Assembly: GCF_000422585.1 (NCBI RefSeq)
Contig: NZ_AUGI01000025.1
Span: forward strand, 1-64,000
From: Hugenholtzia roseola DSM 9546
GTDB lineage: Bacteria > Bacteroidota > Bacteroidia > Cytophagales > Bernardetiaceae
DNA length: 64,000 nucleotides
Direction of reading: 5' to 3'
Shown here: positions 25,924 through 36,333 of the stretch, piece after piece
How the letters are laid out: every line of letters begins with the position of its first letter
Numbering within the stretch: the first letter of the stretch is position 1
The notes under the pieces: model-generated
Database searches by the model: none
What the model saw: the letters and a program-made list of their open reading frames with translations, nothing else
What the model was told of the DNA's origin: nothing
Program-made: the position numbers and the translations under genes

Positions 25924-26982
25924 ATGGAAAAACCCTTGTGGTGGATTCGCCTGACCCATTTTGAGTATTGGTCTTATTGGTTTCTATACCTGCCCTTGCT
26001 GCCCTATGGTTTGTATTGGGCGTGGAAAGCGCGTAGCCTCTCTTATTTTACGGCTCTCAATCCTGCCCTGCCTTTGAGCGGTTTGGTGGGCGAAAAAAAA
26101 GACGAGATTTTGGCACAAGTGCCTCAAAGGTATCTTCCCAAAACTATTTTGGTTAGAGATAGGGCAAGTTTGGAAAGTATTATTTCCGATTTAAAACAAA
26201 AAGGAATTGATTTTCCCTGCATCATCAAACCCAACATAGGCGAGCGTGGCGCAGGGGTAGAAAAATTAGAGACAGAAGAAGAATTAAGGCACTATCTTTC
26301 TCAAAATCAGGCTCATAACGAGAAAAAATCGCCGTTCTTGGTTCAGGAGTTTCTGATTCAAGAGTTCCTATCCGAACCCATAGAATTGGGCGTTTTATAC
26401 TTCAAAATGCCACACAATCCAGCACAGTCGGATATTAGTTCTATCACCGAAAAACGATTTCTTAGTGTGGTAGGAAATGGCAAAAGCAGTTTGAAGGATT
26501 TAGTGGAAAGCACTCCACGTGGGCGTTTTCAGGGCGAGCGTTTGGCAAAAAAATGGGCTGCACAATGGCATCAAATTGTACCTTTTGGGGAAAAAATATT
26601 GATAGAACCCATAGGAAACCATTGCAGAGGCACGCAATTTTTAGATGCAACGGCACGCAAAACGCCAGAAATGATTGCCGCCTTCGATAGCCTTACAAAG
26701 GACATGAACGGATTTTATTATGGACGCTTCGACATCAAGATTCATAGTTGGGAGGCTTTTCAGAGAGGCGAAGGCATCAAAATTATGGAGATAAATGGCG
26801 TTAGTTCCGAACCTGCCCACATCTACGACCCCGATTACTCGCTTCTTTCTGCCTATTCCACTTTGGCAAAACACATAAAACTGATTTACCAAATTAGCGT
26901 ACAGAACAAAGCACTTGGGATTGCATACACGCCTTTTTCTGTCTTAAAAAAAACAGTTCTAAGGCATCTGTTTTCGGAATAA
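25924..26982 (+). CDS. ATP-grasp family ligase (D-Ala-D-Ala ligase-like fold), membrane-associated N-terminus
   Basis: 352 residues from ATG 25924. The frame extends upstream to 25843 over the DinB-like gene, but that extension has no family features. Residues ~15-40 are aromatic/hydrophobic (WSYWFLYLPLLPYGLYWAW), perhaps a membrane anchor. The rest shows the ATP-grasp plan: FPCIIKPNIGERGAGVEKLET (lysine of the ATP clamp and glycine-rich loop), FLVQEFLI, and the metal-binding end FYYGRFDIKIHSWEAF ... KIMEINGVSSEP. The reaction would be ATP-dependent carboxylate-amine or carboxylate-thiol ligation; substrates are unknown. Last gene of the series. Confidence 0.8.
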   Translation: MEKPLWWIRLTHFEYWSYWFLYLPLLPYGLYWAWKARSLSYFTALNPALPLSGLVGEKKDEILAQVPQRYLPKTILVRDRASLESIISDLKQKGIDFPCIIKPNIGERGAGVEKLETEEELRHYLSQNQAHNEKKSPFLVQEFLIQEFLSEPIELGVLYFKMPHNPAQSDISSITEKRFLSVVGNGKSSLKDLVESTPRGRFQGERLAKKWAAQWHQIVPFGEKILIEPIGNHCRGTQFLDATARKTPEMIAAFDSLTKDMNGFYYGRFDIKIHSWEAFQRGEGIKIMEINGVSSEPAHIYDPDYSLLSAYSTLAKHIKLIYQISVQNKALGIAYTPFSVLKKTVLRHLFSE

Positions 26983-26995
26983 GTTTGAAAATCAC

Positions 26996-27003
26996 TACCT
27001 TTG
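26996..27003 (+). promoter_or_regulatory. -7 box candidate for dusB
   Basis: TACCTTTG matches the Bacteroidota consensus TAnnTTTG, 14 bases after the ATP-grasp stop and 110 before the dusB ATG. A -33 TTTG at the right distance is not exact, so this is tentative. Confidence 0.3.
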
Positions 27004-27113
27004 TGGCGGATTTAGAAAGGCGATAAGCACAAGACAATCGCCAAACGGTTGGCAGAGGGTTTTCTTTCTAAAAGCCAAATACTCAAAACTTGTATCCCAT
27101 TTGTGTCAAAGAT

Positions 27114-28106
27114 ATGGTCAAGATAGGTAACATAGAATTAGGCGACTTTCCGCTTTTGCTTGCCCCTATGGAAGATGTAAGCGACCCGCCCTTTCGCGCC
27201 GTTTGCAAGCAGGCAGGAGCAGATATGATGTATACCGAATTTATTTCGGTAGAAGGGCTAATACGTGATGCAGAAAAGAGCTTAGAAAAACTCGACATTT
27301 TTGACTATGAGCGTCCCATAGGGATTCAAATCTTTGGCGCAGAATTGGACTCGATGCTCAAAGCCACCGACATTGTGGCACGCGAAAATCCCGAAGTATT
27401 GGACATCAATTATGGCTGCCCTGTCAAGAAAGTAACCTGCAAAGGTGCAGGGGCAGGTATCCTGCTCGATATCCCGAAGATGGAACAGCTTACAGCCGAA
27501 ATTGTCAAGCGCACGCACTTGCCCGTAACGGTCAAGACCCGTTTGGGCTGGGATTACGATACCATCAAAATTATAGAAGTAGCCAAAAGGCTGCAAGGTG
27601 CTGGTATTCAAGCCCTTACCATTCATGGGCGCACCCGCCAACAGATGTACACAGGCTCGGCAAATTGGGACTATATCGCAGAGGTGAAACATCACCCCGA
27701 TATTCATATCCCCATTTTTGGCAACGGCGACATAGATTCACCCGAAAAAGCCGCCGAATACCGTCAGAAATACGGAGTCGATGGCATTATGATAGGCAGA
27801 GCCGCTATTGGCTACCCTTGGATTTTTAGGGAAATCAAACACTACCTTCAAACAGGCGAAAAACTCCCTGCCCCCAATTTGGAAGAGCGCGTAGCCGTAT
27901 GCAAGACGCATTTGCAGCACTCTTTGGAATGGAAAGCGCACGAAAAGGTCGCCATCAATGAGATGAAACGCCACTATGCTGCCTACTTCAAAGGGTTGCA
28001 GGGTATTAAAGAATACCGCGCTCGCTTAGTCAATGCCCCTGATGCCGAATCGGTTTTCGCCATTTTAGATGAAATTGCCGAAGTCTTTGCCGCTGCTACT
28101 TTCTAA
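27114..28106 (+). CDS. dusB: tRNA-dihydrouridine synthase (DusB-like)
   Basis: 330 residues of an FMN TIM-barrel reductase that makes dihydrouridine in tRNA. Recognisable are LLLAPMEDVSDPPFRAVC, the catalytic-cysteine motif DINYGCPVKKVTCKGAGAG (Cys102), VTVKTRLGW, IHGRTRQQMYTG, VFGNGDI-like PIFGNGDIDSPE and GIMIGRAAIGYPWIFREI. The frame extends to a TTG at 27090, but ATG 27114 (MVKIGNIELGDFPLLLAPM) is the usual start. The DusB subtype is assigned by overall resemblance. Confidence 0.93.
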   Translation: MVKIGNIELGDFPLLLAPMEDVSDPPFRAVCKQAGADMMYTEFISVEGLIRDAEKSLEKLDIFDYERPIGIQIFGAELDSMLKATDIVARENPEVLDINYGCPVKKVTCKGAGAGILLDIPKMEQLTAEIVKRTHLPVTVKTRLGWDYDTIKIIEVAKRLQGAGIQALTIHGRTRQQMYTGSANWDYIAEVKHHPDIHIPIFGNGDIDSPEKAAEYRQKYGVDGIMIGRAAIGYPWIFREIKHYLQTGEKLPAPNLEERVAVCKTHLQHSLEWKAHEKVAINEMKRHYAAYFKGLQGIKEYRARLVNAPDAESVFAILDEIAEVFAAATF

Positions 28107-28255
28107 AAACAAAGCCTACTAAGTCCATTTCACCTTTGCAAAATAGGCTTGGTAGGCAATAATTGCTACTTTTTGTAGGCGCACGCCTTTGCAAAGTCAT
28201 TTTTTTGTCTTATTTTGAGTGCAAAATCCTACCACACCCTTTTGCACCCACTCCC

Positions 28256-31018
28256 TTGACACCGAATTGGTTACTTTTCTTGCTTTCTTTTGGCTATTTA
28301 GGGCTGCTCTTTGCCGTTGCGTATTTTGCCGAAAGGAAAAGTAAAAAAGGCTTATTGCTCACCAATAACGCCTATACTTACGCGCTTTCTTTGGCGGTCT
28401 ATTGTACGGCTTGGACTTTTTTTGGGAGCGTAGGGCAGGCTTCCGAACAGGGTTGGGGCTACCTATCTACCTACTTAGGACCCATTCTAACGATACCCTT
28501 TTGGGGTCTGGTCTTGAAAAAAATCATTCGCATCTGCAAAGTCAAACAAATTACAACGATTGCCGACTTTGTGTCGGCGCGATACGGGCGTAGCATTATT
28601 TTGGGTAGAATGGTTACGCTGCTCTGTGTTTTTGGGGTTGTGCCTTATATTTCTATCCAAATCAAAGCCATTTCGCAGAGCATTGCCGTTTTCAATCAGC
28701 ACCTCGTTTATAGCTCTTTTCACACGACGGCAGTGCCGCACTTTTGGCAGGACATCGGTTTTTACGTAACCGTAGGGCTTTCTATTTTTACGATTATTTT
28801 CACGACCCACAACATTCAGAATAGCAACAAAAATAGAGGCATGGTCTTCGCTATCGCCTTCGAATCATTGATAAAATTGCTGGCTTTTTTAATAGTGGGG
28901 ATTTTTGTTTGTTTTTTTCTCTTTGAAGACCTAAGCACCTGTTTCAATTTTATTTGGCAGGATAGTGAAAATCGCGCCCTTCTGACGATGGAAAAGAAAA
29001 GTAGCCACTCCTTTTTTTGGCATACCCTTTCGGCAATGCTCGCCTTTCTGCTTCTGCCGCGCCAATTTCAGGTCAGTGTGGTAGAAAATGAAAACGAATC
29101 GCACCTCAAAAGGGCAGCTTGGCTTTTTCCGCTTTATCTTATCGCTATCAATCTCTTTGTGATGCCTATTGCCTTGGCAGGCAAGACGTGGCTATCGAGC
29201 CAAATTCCACTTTTTGCCACTTGGAAATGGGATACAGATACTTTTGTGCTGCTACTGCCTTTGCAGGCAGGCGCGAATAGCATTGCGATTATCGCCTATT
29301 TGGGCGGTTTTGCAGCGGCGACGAGCATGATTATCGTAGAAACGGCAGCCTTAGGGACTATGATGGGCAATACCTTTCTCACGCCCAATTTGGCACATGA
29401 GGCTTGGCGCAATAGTGAAGATGCCTTTCGTAGGGTCAAATGGTTTCGCAGGGTTATGATTGTAGGCGTGCTGCTGATGGCGTATCTCTACTACCACTTT
29501 GTGAGCGGCTATGCCTCCTTAGTAGCTATCGGACAAATCTCCTTTGCTGCCGTTGCCCAACTTGTAACGGTGGTTTTGGTCGGCATTTTTTGGAAAAACG
29601 CCAACGCCAAAGGTGCGATTGCAGGGCTTTCGGCAGGCTTTTTCCTATGGGCTTATACCCTTGTGCTTCCCTCTTTTGCTAAAAGCAACCTTTTGGCAGT
29701 AGAATGGCTCGAAAATGGACTTTTTGGTATCTCTTGGCTATGCCCGACTGCCCTTTTTGGCTTGAACGGCTTAGATGAAATTTCGCATGGGGTCTTTTGG
29801 TCTTTGTTTTTCAATTTCTTGCTCTATGTCTTGGTATCGCTTCTTTCCCAACAAAGTGCCACAGAACGCAATCAGGCGGAGATTTTTGTCGATATTTTCA
29901 AATATTCGCGTAGTTATGAAAATGCTGTCGTTTGGAAAGGCAAGGCATACGTCAATGATTTGAAGGTCTTGCTCAAAAACTTTTTGGGGGAGTATCGTAC
30001 CGAAAAAATCTTAGCCGATTATTTCAAAAAAGACAACCCCGCAGCCCTACAAGAGGCTACCAACCTATCTGCCCCCAGCCCCTTTGCCGATACCGCCTTT
30101 ATTACTTTTACAGAAAAAACGCTGACAGGACTCATTGGCGCAGCCTCGGCGCGTTTGGTCGTTTCTTCGGTCATACAAGAAAAAGAGGCGATAGATATGC
30201 GAGAGGTCATGAGCATTTTAAAAGAATCCCAACTTCTACTTTCTACCAATCGCGAGTTGCGCAAAAAAACCTACCAACTACGCGAAACATCTAAACAATT
30301 AGCCCAAGCCAATCAGAAGCTCAACGAACACAATCGCACCAAAGACGATTTTATTTCCACCGTAACGCACGAACTACGCACGCCCCTAACTGCCATTCGT
30401 TCCTTAGCCGAAATTGTGTATGAAAATCCCGATTTGCCCGAAGAACAACGGCAGGAATTTATGAAAAATATTGTAGTAGAATGTGAAAGGCTTTCAAAAC
30501 TTATCAACGAAATCTTGGACATAGAAAGTTTTGAGGCAGGCAAAGTAAAGATAGAGCGACAAAATTTTTTCTTAGAAACGGTCTTAGACGAGGTTTTGGC
30601 GGTATTCCGCCCCCAAATAGAACAACGCAAGATTCTGCTCAAAGTACAGATACAAAAAGGGCTACAAGTCTGGATAGACGAAGAACTTTTCAAACAAGCC
30701 TTTCTCAATCTTTTTTCAAACGCGCTCAAATATACGCACCCCGAAAGAGGCATCATCGCCATCGAAGCCTTTGAAGACGAAACACAGGTCTATCTGACAG
30801 TACGCGACAATGGCAGAGGTATTAGCATTGAAAATCAAGAAGTTATCTTTGAAAAATTCTACCAACTGCGCATCAATGGCAAAAAACCGCAAGGCACAGG
30901 CTTAGGGCTTAGTATTGTCCGCAAGATTGTGGAAGCCCATGAGGGCAAGATTTGGGTAGAAAGTGAAGTAGGAAAGGGCGCGAAATTTGTCGTAATTTTG
31001 CCCAAACAAAAGTCATAG
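28256..31018 (+). CDS. Sodium/solute symporter-histidine kinase fusion (CbrA-like sensor kinase)
   Basis: About 920 residues. The N-terminal two-thirds is a multi-helix SSS-type transporter domain (LSLAVYCTAWTFFGSVGQAS, TTIADFVSARYGRS, VPYISIQIKAISQS). It is followed by a coiled-coil linker and a histidine kinase. The H-box FISTVTHELRTPL puts His705 in this numbering. N, G1 and G2 boxes are LFSNALKYTHPERG, VRDNGRGI and GTGLGLSIV. It probably senses a transported solute and autophosphorylates. No ATG precedes the first helix. TTG 28256 (TPNWLLFLLSFGYLGLLF) fits homologous N-termini best; TTG 28163 would add 31 residues. The receiver gene at 31354 is a likely partner. Confidence 0.85.
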   Translation: MTPNWLLFLLSFGYLGLLFAVAYFAERKSKKGLLLTNNAYTYALSLAVYCTAWTFFGSVGQASEQGWGYLSTYLGPILTIPFWGLVLKKIIRICKVKQITTIADFVSARYGRSIILGRMVTLLCVFGVVPYISIQIKAISQSIAVFNQHLVYSSFHTTAVPHFWQDIGFYVTVGLSIFTIIFTTHNIQNSNKNRGMVFAIAFESLIKLLAFLIVGIFVCFFLFEDLSTCFNFIWQDSENRALLTMEKKSSHSFFWHTLSAMLAFLLLPRQFQVSVVENENESHLKRAAWLFPLYLIAINLFVMPIALAGKTWLSSQIPLFATWKWDTDTFVLLLPLQAGANSIAIIAYLGGFAAATSMIIVETAALGTMMGNTFLTPNLAHEAWRNSEDAFRRVKWFRRVMIVGVLLMAYLYYHFVSGYASLVAIGQISFAAVAQLVTVVLVGIFWKNANAKGAIAGLSAGFFLWAYTLVLPSFAKSNLLAVEWLENGLFGISWLCPTALFGLNGLDEISHGVFWSLFFNFLLYVLVSLLSQQSATERNQAEIFVDIFKYSRSYENAVVWKGKAYVNDLKVLLKNFLGEYRTEKILADYFKKDNPAALQEATNLSAPSPFADTAFITFTEKTLTGLIGAASARLVVSSVIQEKEAIDMREVMSILKESQLLLSTNRELRKKTYQLRETSKQLAQANQKLNEHNRTKDDFISTVTHELRTPLTAIRSLAEIVYENPDLPEEQRQEFMKNIVVECERLSKLINEILDIESFEAGKVKIERQNFFLETVLDEVLAVFRPQIEQRKILLKVQIQKGLQVWIDEELFKQAFLNLFSNALKYTHPERGIIAIEAFEDETQVYLTVRDNGRGISIENQEVIFEKFYQLRINGKKPQGTGLGLSIVRKIVEAHEGKIWVESEVGKGAKFVVILPKQKS

Positions 31019-31353
31019 GCAGGCTTTCAAACCCAAAATCGGAAAATCCGTTTAAGCAGGCGAGGATATTTTTTATACAAAGGCGAAAAGGCAGCGCATT
31101 TCTTTTTCGTCGGATTCAAAATCGTCGAGCCTTTTTTCAGACCTTTGAATACCGTTTAAACGCACTTTCAAGTTTTTGAATCGTTTGAAAAATAGACCTT
31201 AGCCTATTTATGAAGGGTTGAAGGAAGGGTTGAAAGGTTTGTTCGGAAATGCCTTTTTTCGCTGCGGAAAAAAAGAAGACTCTCTTTCAAATTTTAGTTA
31301 AAATCCTGCAAAATCATAAAAACAAAATCATAAAAAATCATAAAGACAAAACC
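31019..31353. other. Intergenic region with a triple AAATCATAAA repeat before the receiver gene
   Basis: 335 bases. Just before the receiver ATG, AAATCATAAA occurs three times (31311-31320, 31325-31334, 31335-31344). The open frame from 31249 runs through this low-complexity tract but shows no family features. No hairpin or RNA gene is recognisable. Confidence 0.5.
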
Positions 31354-31734
31354 ATGAAAGAAAATTCCCCTAAAAAAGTATTGATAGCCGACGATGAGCC
31401 TAACATTTTGCTTTCCCTCGACTTTTTGATGAAAAAGAATGGCTATCAGGTCTATATTGCTCGCGACGGCGCAGAGGCACAAGAAATTATCCAGAAACAC
31501 ATACCCGATGCCGTCATTCTCGATGTCATGATGCCACACATGGACGGGTACGAACTCTGCCAATACCTAAAAGAGCAGGAGCGTTTTAAAGCCATCAAGA
31601 TTATCTTTCTGACTGCCAAAAGCCAAAAACAAGATGTAGAAAAAGGCTTGGCGTTGGGTGCGGATAGCTACATTACCAAACCTTTTTCTACGAAGATGCT
31701 TCTGCAAGAGGTAGAACGGCTTTTAGCACTTTAA
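31354..31734 (+). CDS. Single-domain response regulator (receiver only)
   Basis: 126 residues forming a complete CheY-like receiver: acidic pocket VLIADDEPN (D13, D14), phospho-acceptor Asp57 in AVILDVMMPHMDGYE, switch threonine region IIFLTAKS and conserved lysine in YITKPFS. There is no output domain, so it must act through protein contacts. ATG 31354 (MKENSPKKVLIADD) is chosen. Its position 335 bases after the SSS-histidine kinase makes it the likely phosphorelay partner. Confidence 0.9.
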   Translation: MKENSPKKVLIADDEPNILLSLDFLMKKNGYQVYIARDGAEAQEIIQKHIPDAVILDVMMPHMDGYELCQYLKEQERFKAIKIIFLTAKSQKQDVEKGLALGADSYITKPFSTKMLLQEVERLLAL

Positions 31735-31759
31735 TTATTTAACTATGTGTGCTAAGTTT

Positions 31760-32968
31760 TTACTTTTCCCACGCCCTATATTGCTGACTCTCTTGAAAGA
31801 TGGCACGCAACATATCGCTATCCGCTTGGGTAAAGGCTACGCCCCTACGCGCCTGCATGCGCTCGGCGGCTTTGAAAGTTTCGCTTAATAGGGCTGTATC
31901 GAAGCCTTCGCCCCCGCCCCAAGAAAAGGAGGGAATAAATTTGGGCGGAAAGCCACTGCCAAAGACATTCGCCCCCACGCCTACGGTTGTGCCTGTGTTG
32001 AACATAGTATTGATGCCGCTTTTGGAATAATCGCCCATGAGCAAGCCACAAAATTGCAGTTCAGTAGGGACTAACATTTCATATAAATAGCTCCAGACAC
32101 TGACCTTGCTGTAATTGTTTTTGAGGTTTGAATTATTGGTATTTGCACCCAAATTGCACCAGCTTCCTATCACAGAATTACCCAGAAAGCCGTCATGGGC
32201 TTTATTAGTGTAGTCAAAAATGACGCTATTGCTTACCTCGCCGCCAATTTTGCAAAATCTGCCGATACTATTATCGCCTCTTAATTTTGCACCTGTATTC
32301 AAAACTGCACCTTCACCCAAAGCCAATGCCCCGCGAATGAGGCAGCCTTCTTCTATTGTTGCGCCTTTGCCAATGTAGATGCGTCCCTTTTCCAGATTCA
32401 AGACGGCAGTCTTGATGTCTGCTCCTTCTTCTATGAAAAGGTCGGCGGGGTTGCCATATAAAATCGTATGGGGGTCTTCTATGGGCTGACTCTTTCTGTT
32501 TTGGGTCAGTAGGTCAAAATCTTGATAAATTTGCGCTCTATTTTTAAGAAAAATATCCTGCCAAGCATCGAGGGCATCATAGTTTTCTATGTATATAGGG
32601 CTTAGATTTTGTGCCGCAGGGTATATTTCTTCCAAATTGCTAATTTGTGCTGCACTTCGAAAGGCTAATAAATTTTCGCCGCACATCAATTTCTGCCCTA
32701 TTCGCAACGTCTTGATGGCTTCGAGCAGCTCGAAGGTAGGCAATAAATTTCCCAAAAGGTAGAGTTGGTCTTGTGCAAATTCGAGCGGATAATGCGAGCG
32801 CAAATAATTTTCGGTAAGGCAAGAAAAAGAGCTATTGGGCAGACGCAGTTGCCATTTTTTGCGAATCGGCAGAATCCCGACCGTCAGGCTTGCCAAAGAA
32901 CGGGTATAGGTGAGCGGTAGGAAGGCTTTGCGCAAAATAGGCGCGTCGAAGAAAATATAGTGAGGCAT
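31760..32968 (-). CDS. GlmU-like protein with left-handed beta-helix (putative sugar nucleotidyltransferase)
   Basis: 402 residues. The N-terminal ~170 residues correspond to the degenerate nucleotidyltransferase-like part of a Bacteroidota GlmU-related family (IFFDAPILRKAFLPLTYTRS, VGILPIRKKW). The canonical GxGxRM nucleotide loop is not present. Residues ~190-330 show hexapeptide-repeat spacing of a left-handed beta-helix (IYIGKGATIEEGCLIRGA, LGEGAVLNTGAKLRGDNSIG, VIGSWCNLGANTNNSNLKNN). A sugar-nucleotide or acyl-transfer reaction is plausible, but the missing loop makes activity uncertain. The 211 bases to gapA are a divergent start region. Confidence 0.8.
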   Translation of the reverse strand: MPHYIFFDAPILRKAFLPLTYTRSLASLTVGILPIRKKWQLRLPNSSFSCLTENYLRSHYPLEFAQDQLYLLGNLLPTFELLEAIKTLRIGQKLMCGENLLAFRSAAQISNLEEIYPAAQNLSPIYIENYDALDAWQDIFLKNRAQIYQDFDLLTQNRKSQPIEDPHTILYGNPADLFIEEGADIKTAVLNLEKGRIYIGKGATIEEGCLIRGALALGEGAVLNTGAKLRGDNSIGRFCKIGGEVSNSVIFDYTNKAHDGFLGNSVIGSWCNLGANTNNSNLKNNYSKVSVWSYLYEMLVPTELQFCGLLMGDYSKSGINTMFNTGTTVGVGANVFGSGFPPKFIPSFSWGGGEGFDTALLSETFKAAERMQARRGVAFTQADSDMLRAIFQESQQYRAWEK

Positions 32969-33097
32969 GGGCAGGAAGGTAGGAACAAGTTAGGAAGGTA
33001 AAAAAAGCAAAAGGCGGCTTTCCACTTGGGCAAACTACAAAGAGCAGGCTTCTTTATTTTATCAAAGCGCACTACTGCAAAATTAGAAAATTATGCG

Positions 33098-33105
33098 TAC
33101 TTTTG
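33098..33105 (+). promoter_or_regulatory. -7 box candidate for gapA
   Basis: TACTTTTG fits TAnnTTTG, 73 bases before the gapA ATG. No clear TTTG -33 box is found at 19-21 bases, so support is limited to the single box and its position. Confidence 0.3.
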
Positions 33106-33163
33106 CAGCGTCTTTATGAAAGCGAGGGCGGCTCCCCTCTGCTTCCCTTCTCATATCCCATAA

Positions 33164-34180
<1,017 letters not shown>

Positions 34181-34211
34181 TTTTTAGCGTCTGAAAAAAT
34201 GAAACCCTAAA

Positions 34212-34248
34212 AAAACCCTAAGACGCTCTTGCAACGTCTTAGGGTTTT
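34212..34248. terminator. Bidirectional terminator between gapA and the TPR-SpoIIE gene
   Basis: AAAACCCTAAGACG (34212-34225) pairs perfectly over 14 bp with CGTCTTAGGGTTTT (34235-34248) around a 9-base loop. It sits between two convergent genes and has T-runs on both strands. Confidence 0.85.
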
Positions 34249-34320
34249 ATCTTTTTTATCTTGAAAATACATTTTGCAAAATTTAGCTTGCAAAATTGTA
34301 TCTCGAAAAATCTTTTGCTT

Positions 34321-36333
34321 CTAAACCTGCATACCCAAAACGATAATGTCGTCTGTTTGGGAATTTTTGCCTTTCCATTTCAAATAAGTTTCCTCTAATT
34401 TATCGAGCTGCACTTCGAAGGGGAAAGTGTGAAATTCGTATAAAAGTTCGTGAAAACGCTTTTTCATAAACTTTCTATCATTCTTGCCTCCAAATTGGTC
34501 TTGGTAGCCGTCGGAAGCCAAATAAAACTTATCGCCCTTAGCATAGGAAAAACGGTGGTTGTGGTACTCCCTGCGGTCGTTTTTATGGATACCGCCGATA
34601 GGATAGATGTCTGCCTTGATGTATTTCCACTGCGCCTGTTTGCTTTCTATGTAAAGAAGCGGCATCTTAGCCCCTGCATAGGTGAAGGTTTGGTCTTGGG
34701 TATCGATGGCGCAAAGTGCCATGTCCATGCCGTCTGCAATGTTGGTCTGCTTTTGGTGTAATTGCTCGATGAGCCTAAGATGAAGTTCGGAAAGTAGGTC
34801 GGCAGGCGTGAAGGTTTGTTTTTTATTTTTAAATTGATTGAAAAGGTCGTTTAGAAGCGAAACACAAAGAATGGTCATGAAAGCCCCTGCAATGCCATGC
34901 CCTGTGCAGTCGACGACGGCTACATAGTAGGTCTGCTTGTCCTGCCCAAACCAATAACAGTCGCCCGAAACAATATCGCGTGGCTTATTGAGTATAAAAT
35001 GTTGGGGGAAACGCTCCAAAATATCGGTCGTATTGATTTGGATAGCATCTTGAATCCGCTTGGCGTAATTGATGCTTTCGGTAATCTTGATATTGGTTTC
35101 TTCTATGATACCTGCCTGTGTCGACATCTGGTCGTAGATAAGTTTTATCTCCTCGTTTTGTTTCTTTAAAGACACATTGGCTTTCTGCTTTTGCTTGAAA
35201 TTAGACCAAAAAAAGGCACTCAAAATCACCAAAAAGAAGATAATGGCTGAAAGGAAATAATTATAGAGCTTGTCATTTTTTACCTGCTCCTGCACTAAGG
35301 AAAGTTCTTGCTGTTGCCTTTTTCTATCATAAAAATGATGCAAATTCGCAATCTCTTGGGCTTTGGTCATATTAGAAAGGCTATCATTCATCAATTTTGC
35401 CAAAGCCTGAAACTTGTAGGCATTTTCCCAATCCTGACGCGCTGCATACGCGCCTACCAACGCCTCATAACCGTTTCGCATCAGGGCAGGCGAGCGAAGT
35501 GCCTCTGCCAAACTAATACCCTGTTTGAGCGTGCCGATAGCTTCGTCTAAATTGCCACGTGCGGCATAGACCTCCCCAATTTTGAGTAGGTTGGTATTGA
35601 TGGCGTACATGTCGTTTAGCTTTTCGCCTATATCGTAGCTTTTTCGAATCAAGACTAAGGCAGTATCGAGCTGATTTAATTTGAGAAAGGCATCGCCGAT
35701 ATTGGTGTAGGACTTATAGAGCAGGTCTAAATCGTCTGTTTGTGTGGCAATGTCTAAGGCTTTTTGTAGGGGTGCAAATGCCTCTTGCGGACGTTTGAGA
35801 TAAATCAGGGCAATTCCCTCTAAATTGTAGGAAGACCCCAAATCTTTTGTATTTTTCAAAGACTGCCAAATGGGTTGTTCTTTTTTGGCATAATTCAAGC
35901 CCTGTGCGTAGTCGCGCACGAGTAGGTAGGTAACGCCAATTTTATGCAGCAAATCGCCCTGCCGTGTGAGATTGCCCGCTTTTTCTGCCTGCTGCAAAGC
36001 CTCCAAAAATAGCCCCAAGGCTGTACCTGTGCGCCCTCTGTTTCTATGAAAAACGCCAACTTCGGTGAGCGTGCGCAAGGTGAGGTCTTTGTCCTTTTGC
36101 GCCTCCGAAAGGGCAATGACTTCTTCGGCAAGTTGTAGTTCTTGTTTGGCAGTCAGTTTGTTACGCGCCTTCAAAAGTTGTAAAATAACTTCTACGCGCT
36201 CCTTATTTTTTGCCGTTTCCAAAACCTTTAAAAGACTATCAGGCGAGGCTGCAAAAAGCCCTGCCATCTGAAAAATAAACAAGAGCGCACCTATCCAAAA
36301 GGCAGTGCTTGAACGAGGAAAAAGTTTTTTCAT
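34321..36333 (-). CDS. TPR-domain sensor with C-terminal SpoIIE-type PP2C phosphatase
   Basis: 670 residues. A signal-like N-terminus (WIGALLFIFQMAGLFAAS) precedes about seven TPR-type helical repeats (roughly 40-330, e.g. GSSYNLEGIALIYLKRPQEAFAPLQKAL), predicted outside the membrane. One membrane helix follows (LYNYFLSAIIFFLVILSAFFW), then a coiled coil and a SpoIIE/PP2C domain. The phosphatase motifs are KPRDIVSGDCYWF, VDCTGHGIAGAFM, DGMDMALCAID and LASDGYQDQFGG. The link NIKITESINYAKRIQDA is nearly identical to one in the receiver-SpoIIE protein at 42985, so the two are paralogues. It probably dephosphorylates an anti-anti-sigma or similar regulator; no partner gene is in the window. Confidence 0.88.
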   Translation of the reverse strand: MKKLFPRSSTAFWIGALLFIFQMAGLFAASPDSLLKVLETAKNKERVEVILQLLKARNKLTAKQELQLAEEVIALSEAQKDKDLTLRTLTEVGVFHRNRGRTGTALGLFLEALQQAEKAGNLTRQGDLLHKIGVTYLLVRDYAQGLNYAKKEQPIWQSLKNTKDLGSSYNLEGIALIYLKRPQEAFAPLQKALDIATQTDDLDLLYKSYTNIGDAFLKLNQLDTALVLIRKSYDIGEKLNDMYAINTNLLKIGEVYAARGNLDEAIGTLKQGISLAEALRSPALMRNGYEALVGAYAARQDWENAYKFQALAKLMNDSLSNMTKAQEIANLHHFYDRKRQQQELSLVQEQVKNDKLYNYFLSAIIFFLVILSAFFWSNFKQKQKANVSLKKQNEEIKLIYDQMSTQAGIIEETNIKITESINYAKRIQDAIQINTTDILERFPQHFILNKPRDIVSGDCYWFGQDKQTYYVAVVDCTGHGIAGAFMTILCVSLLNDLFNQFKNKKQTFTPADLLSELHLRLIEQLHQKQTNIADGMDMALCAIDTQDQTFTYAGAKMPLLYIESKQAQWKYIKADIYPIGGIHKNDRREYHNHRFSYAKGDKFYLASDGYQDQFGGKNDRKFMKKRFHELLYEFHTFPFEVQLDKLEETYLKWKGKNSQTDDIIVLGMQV

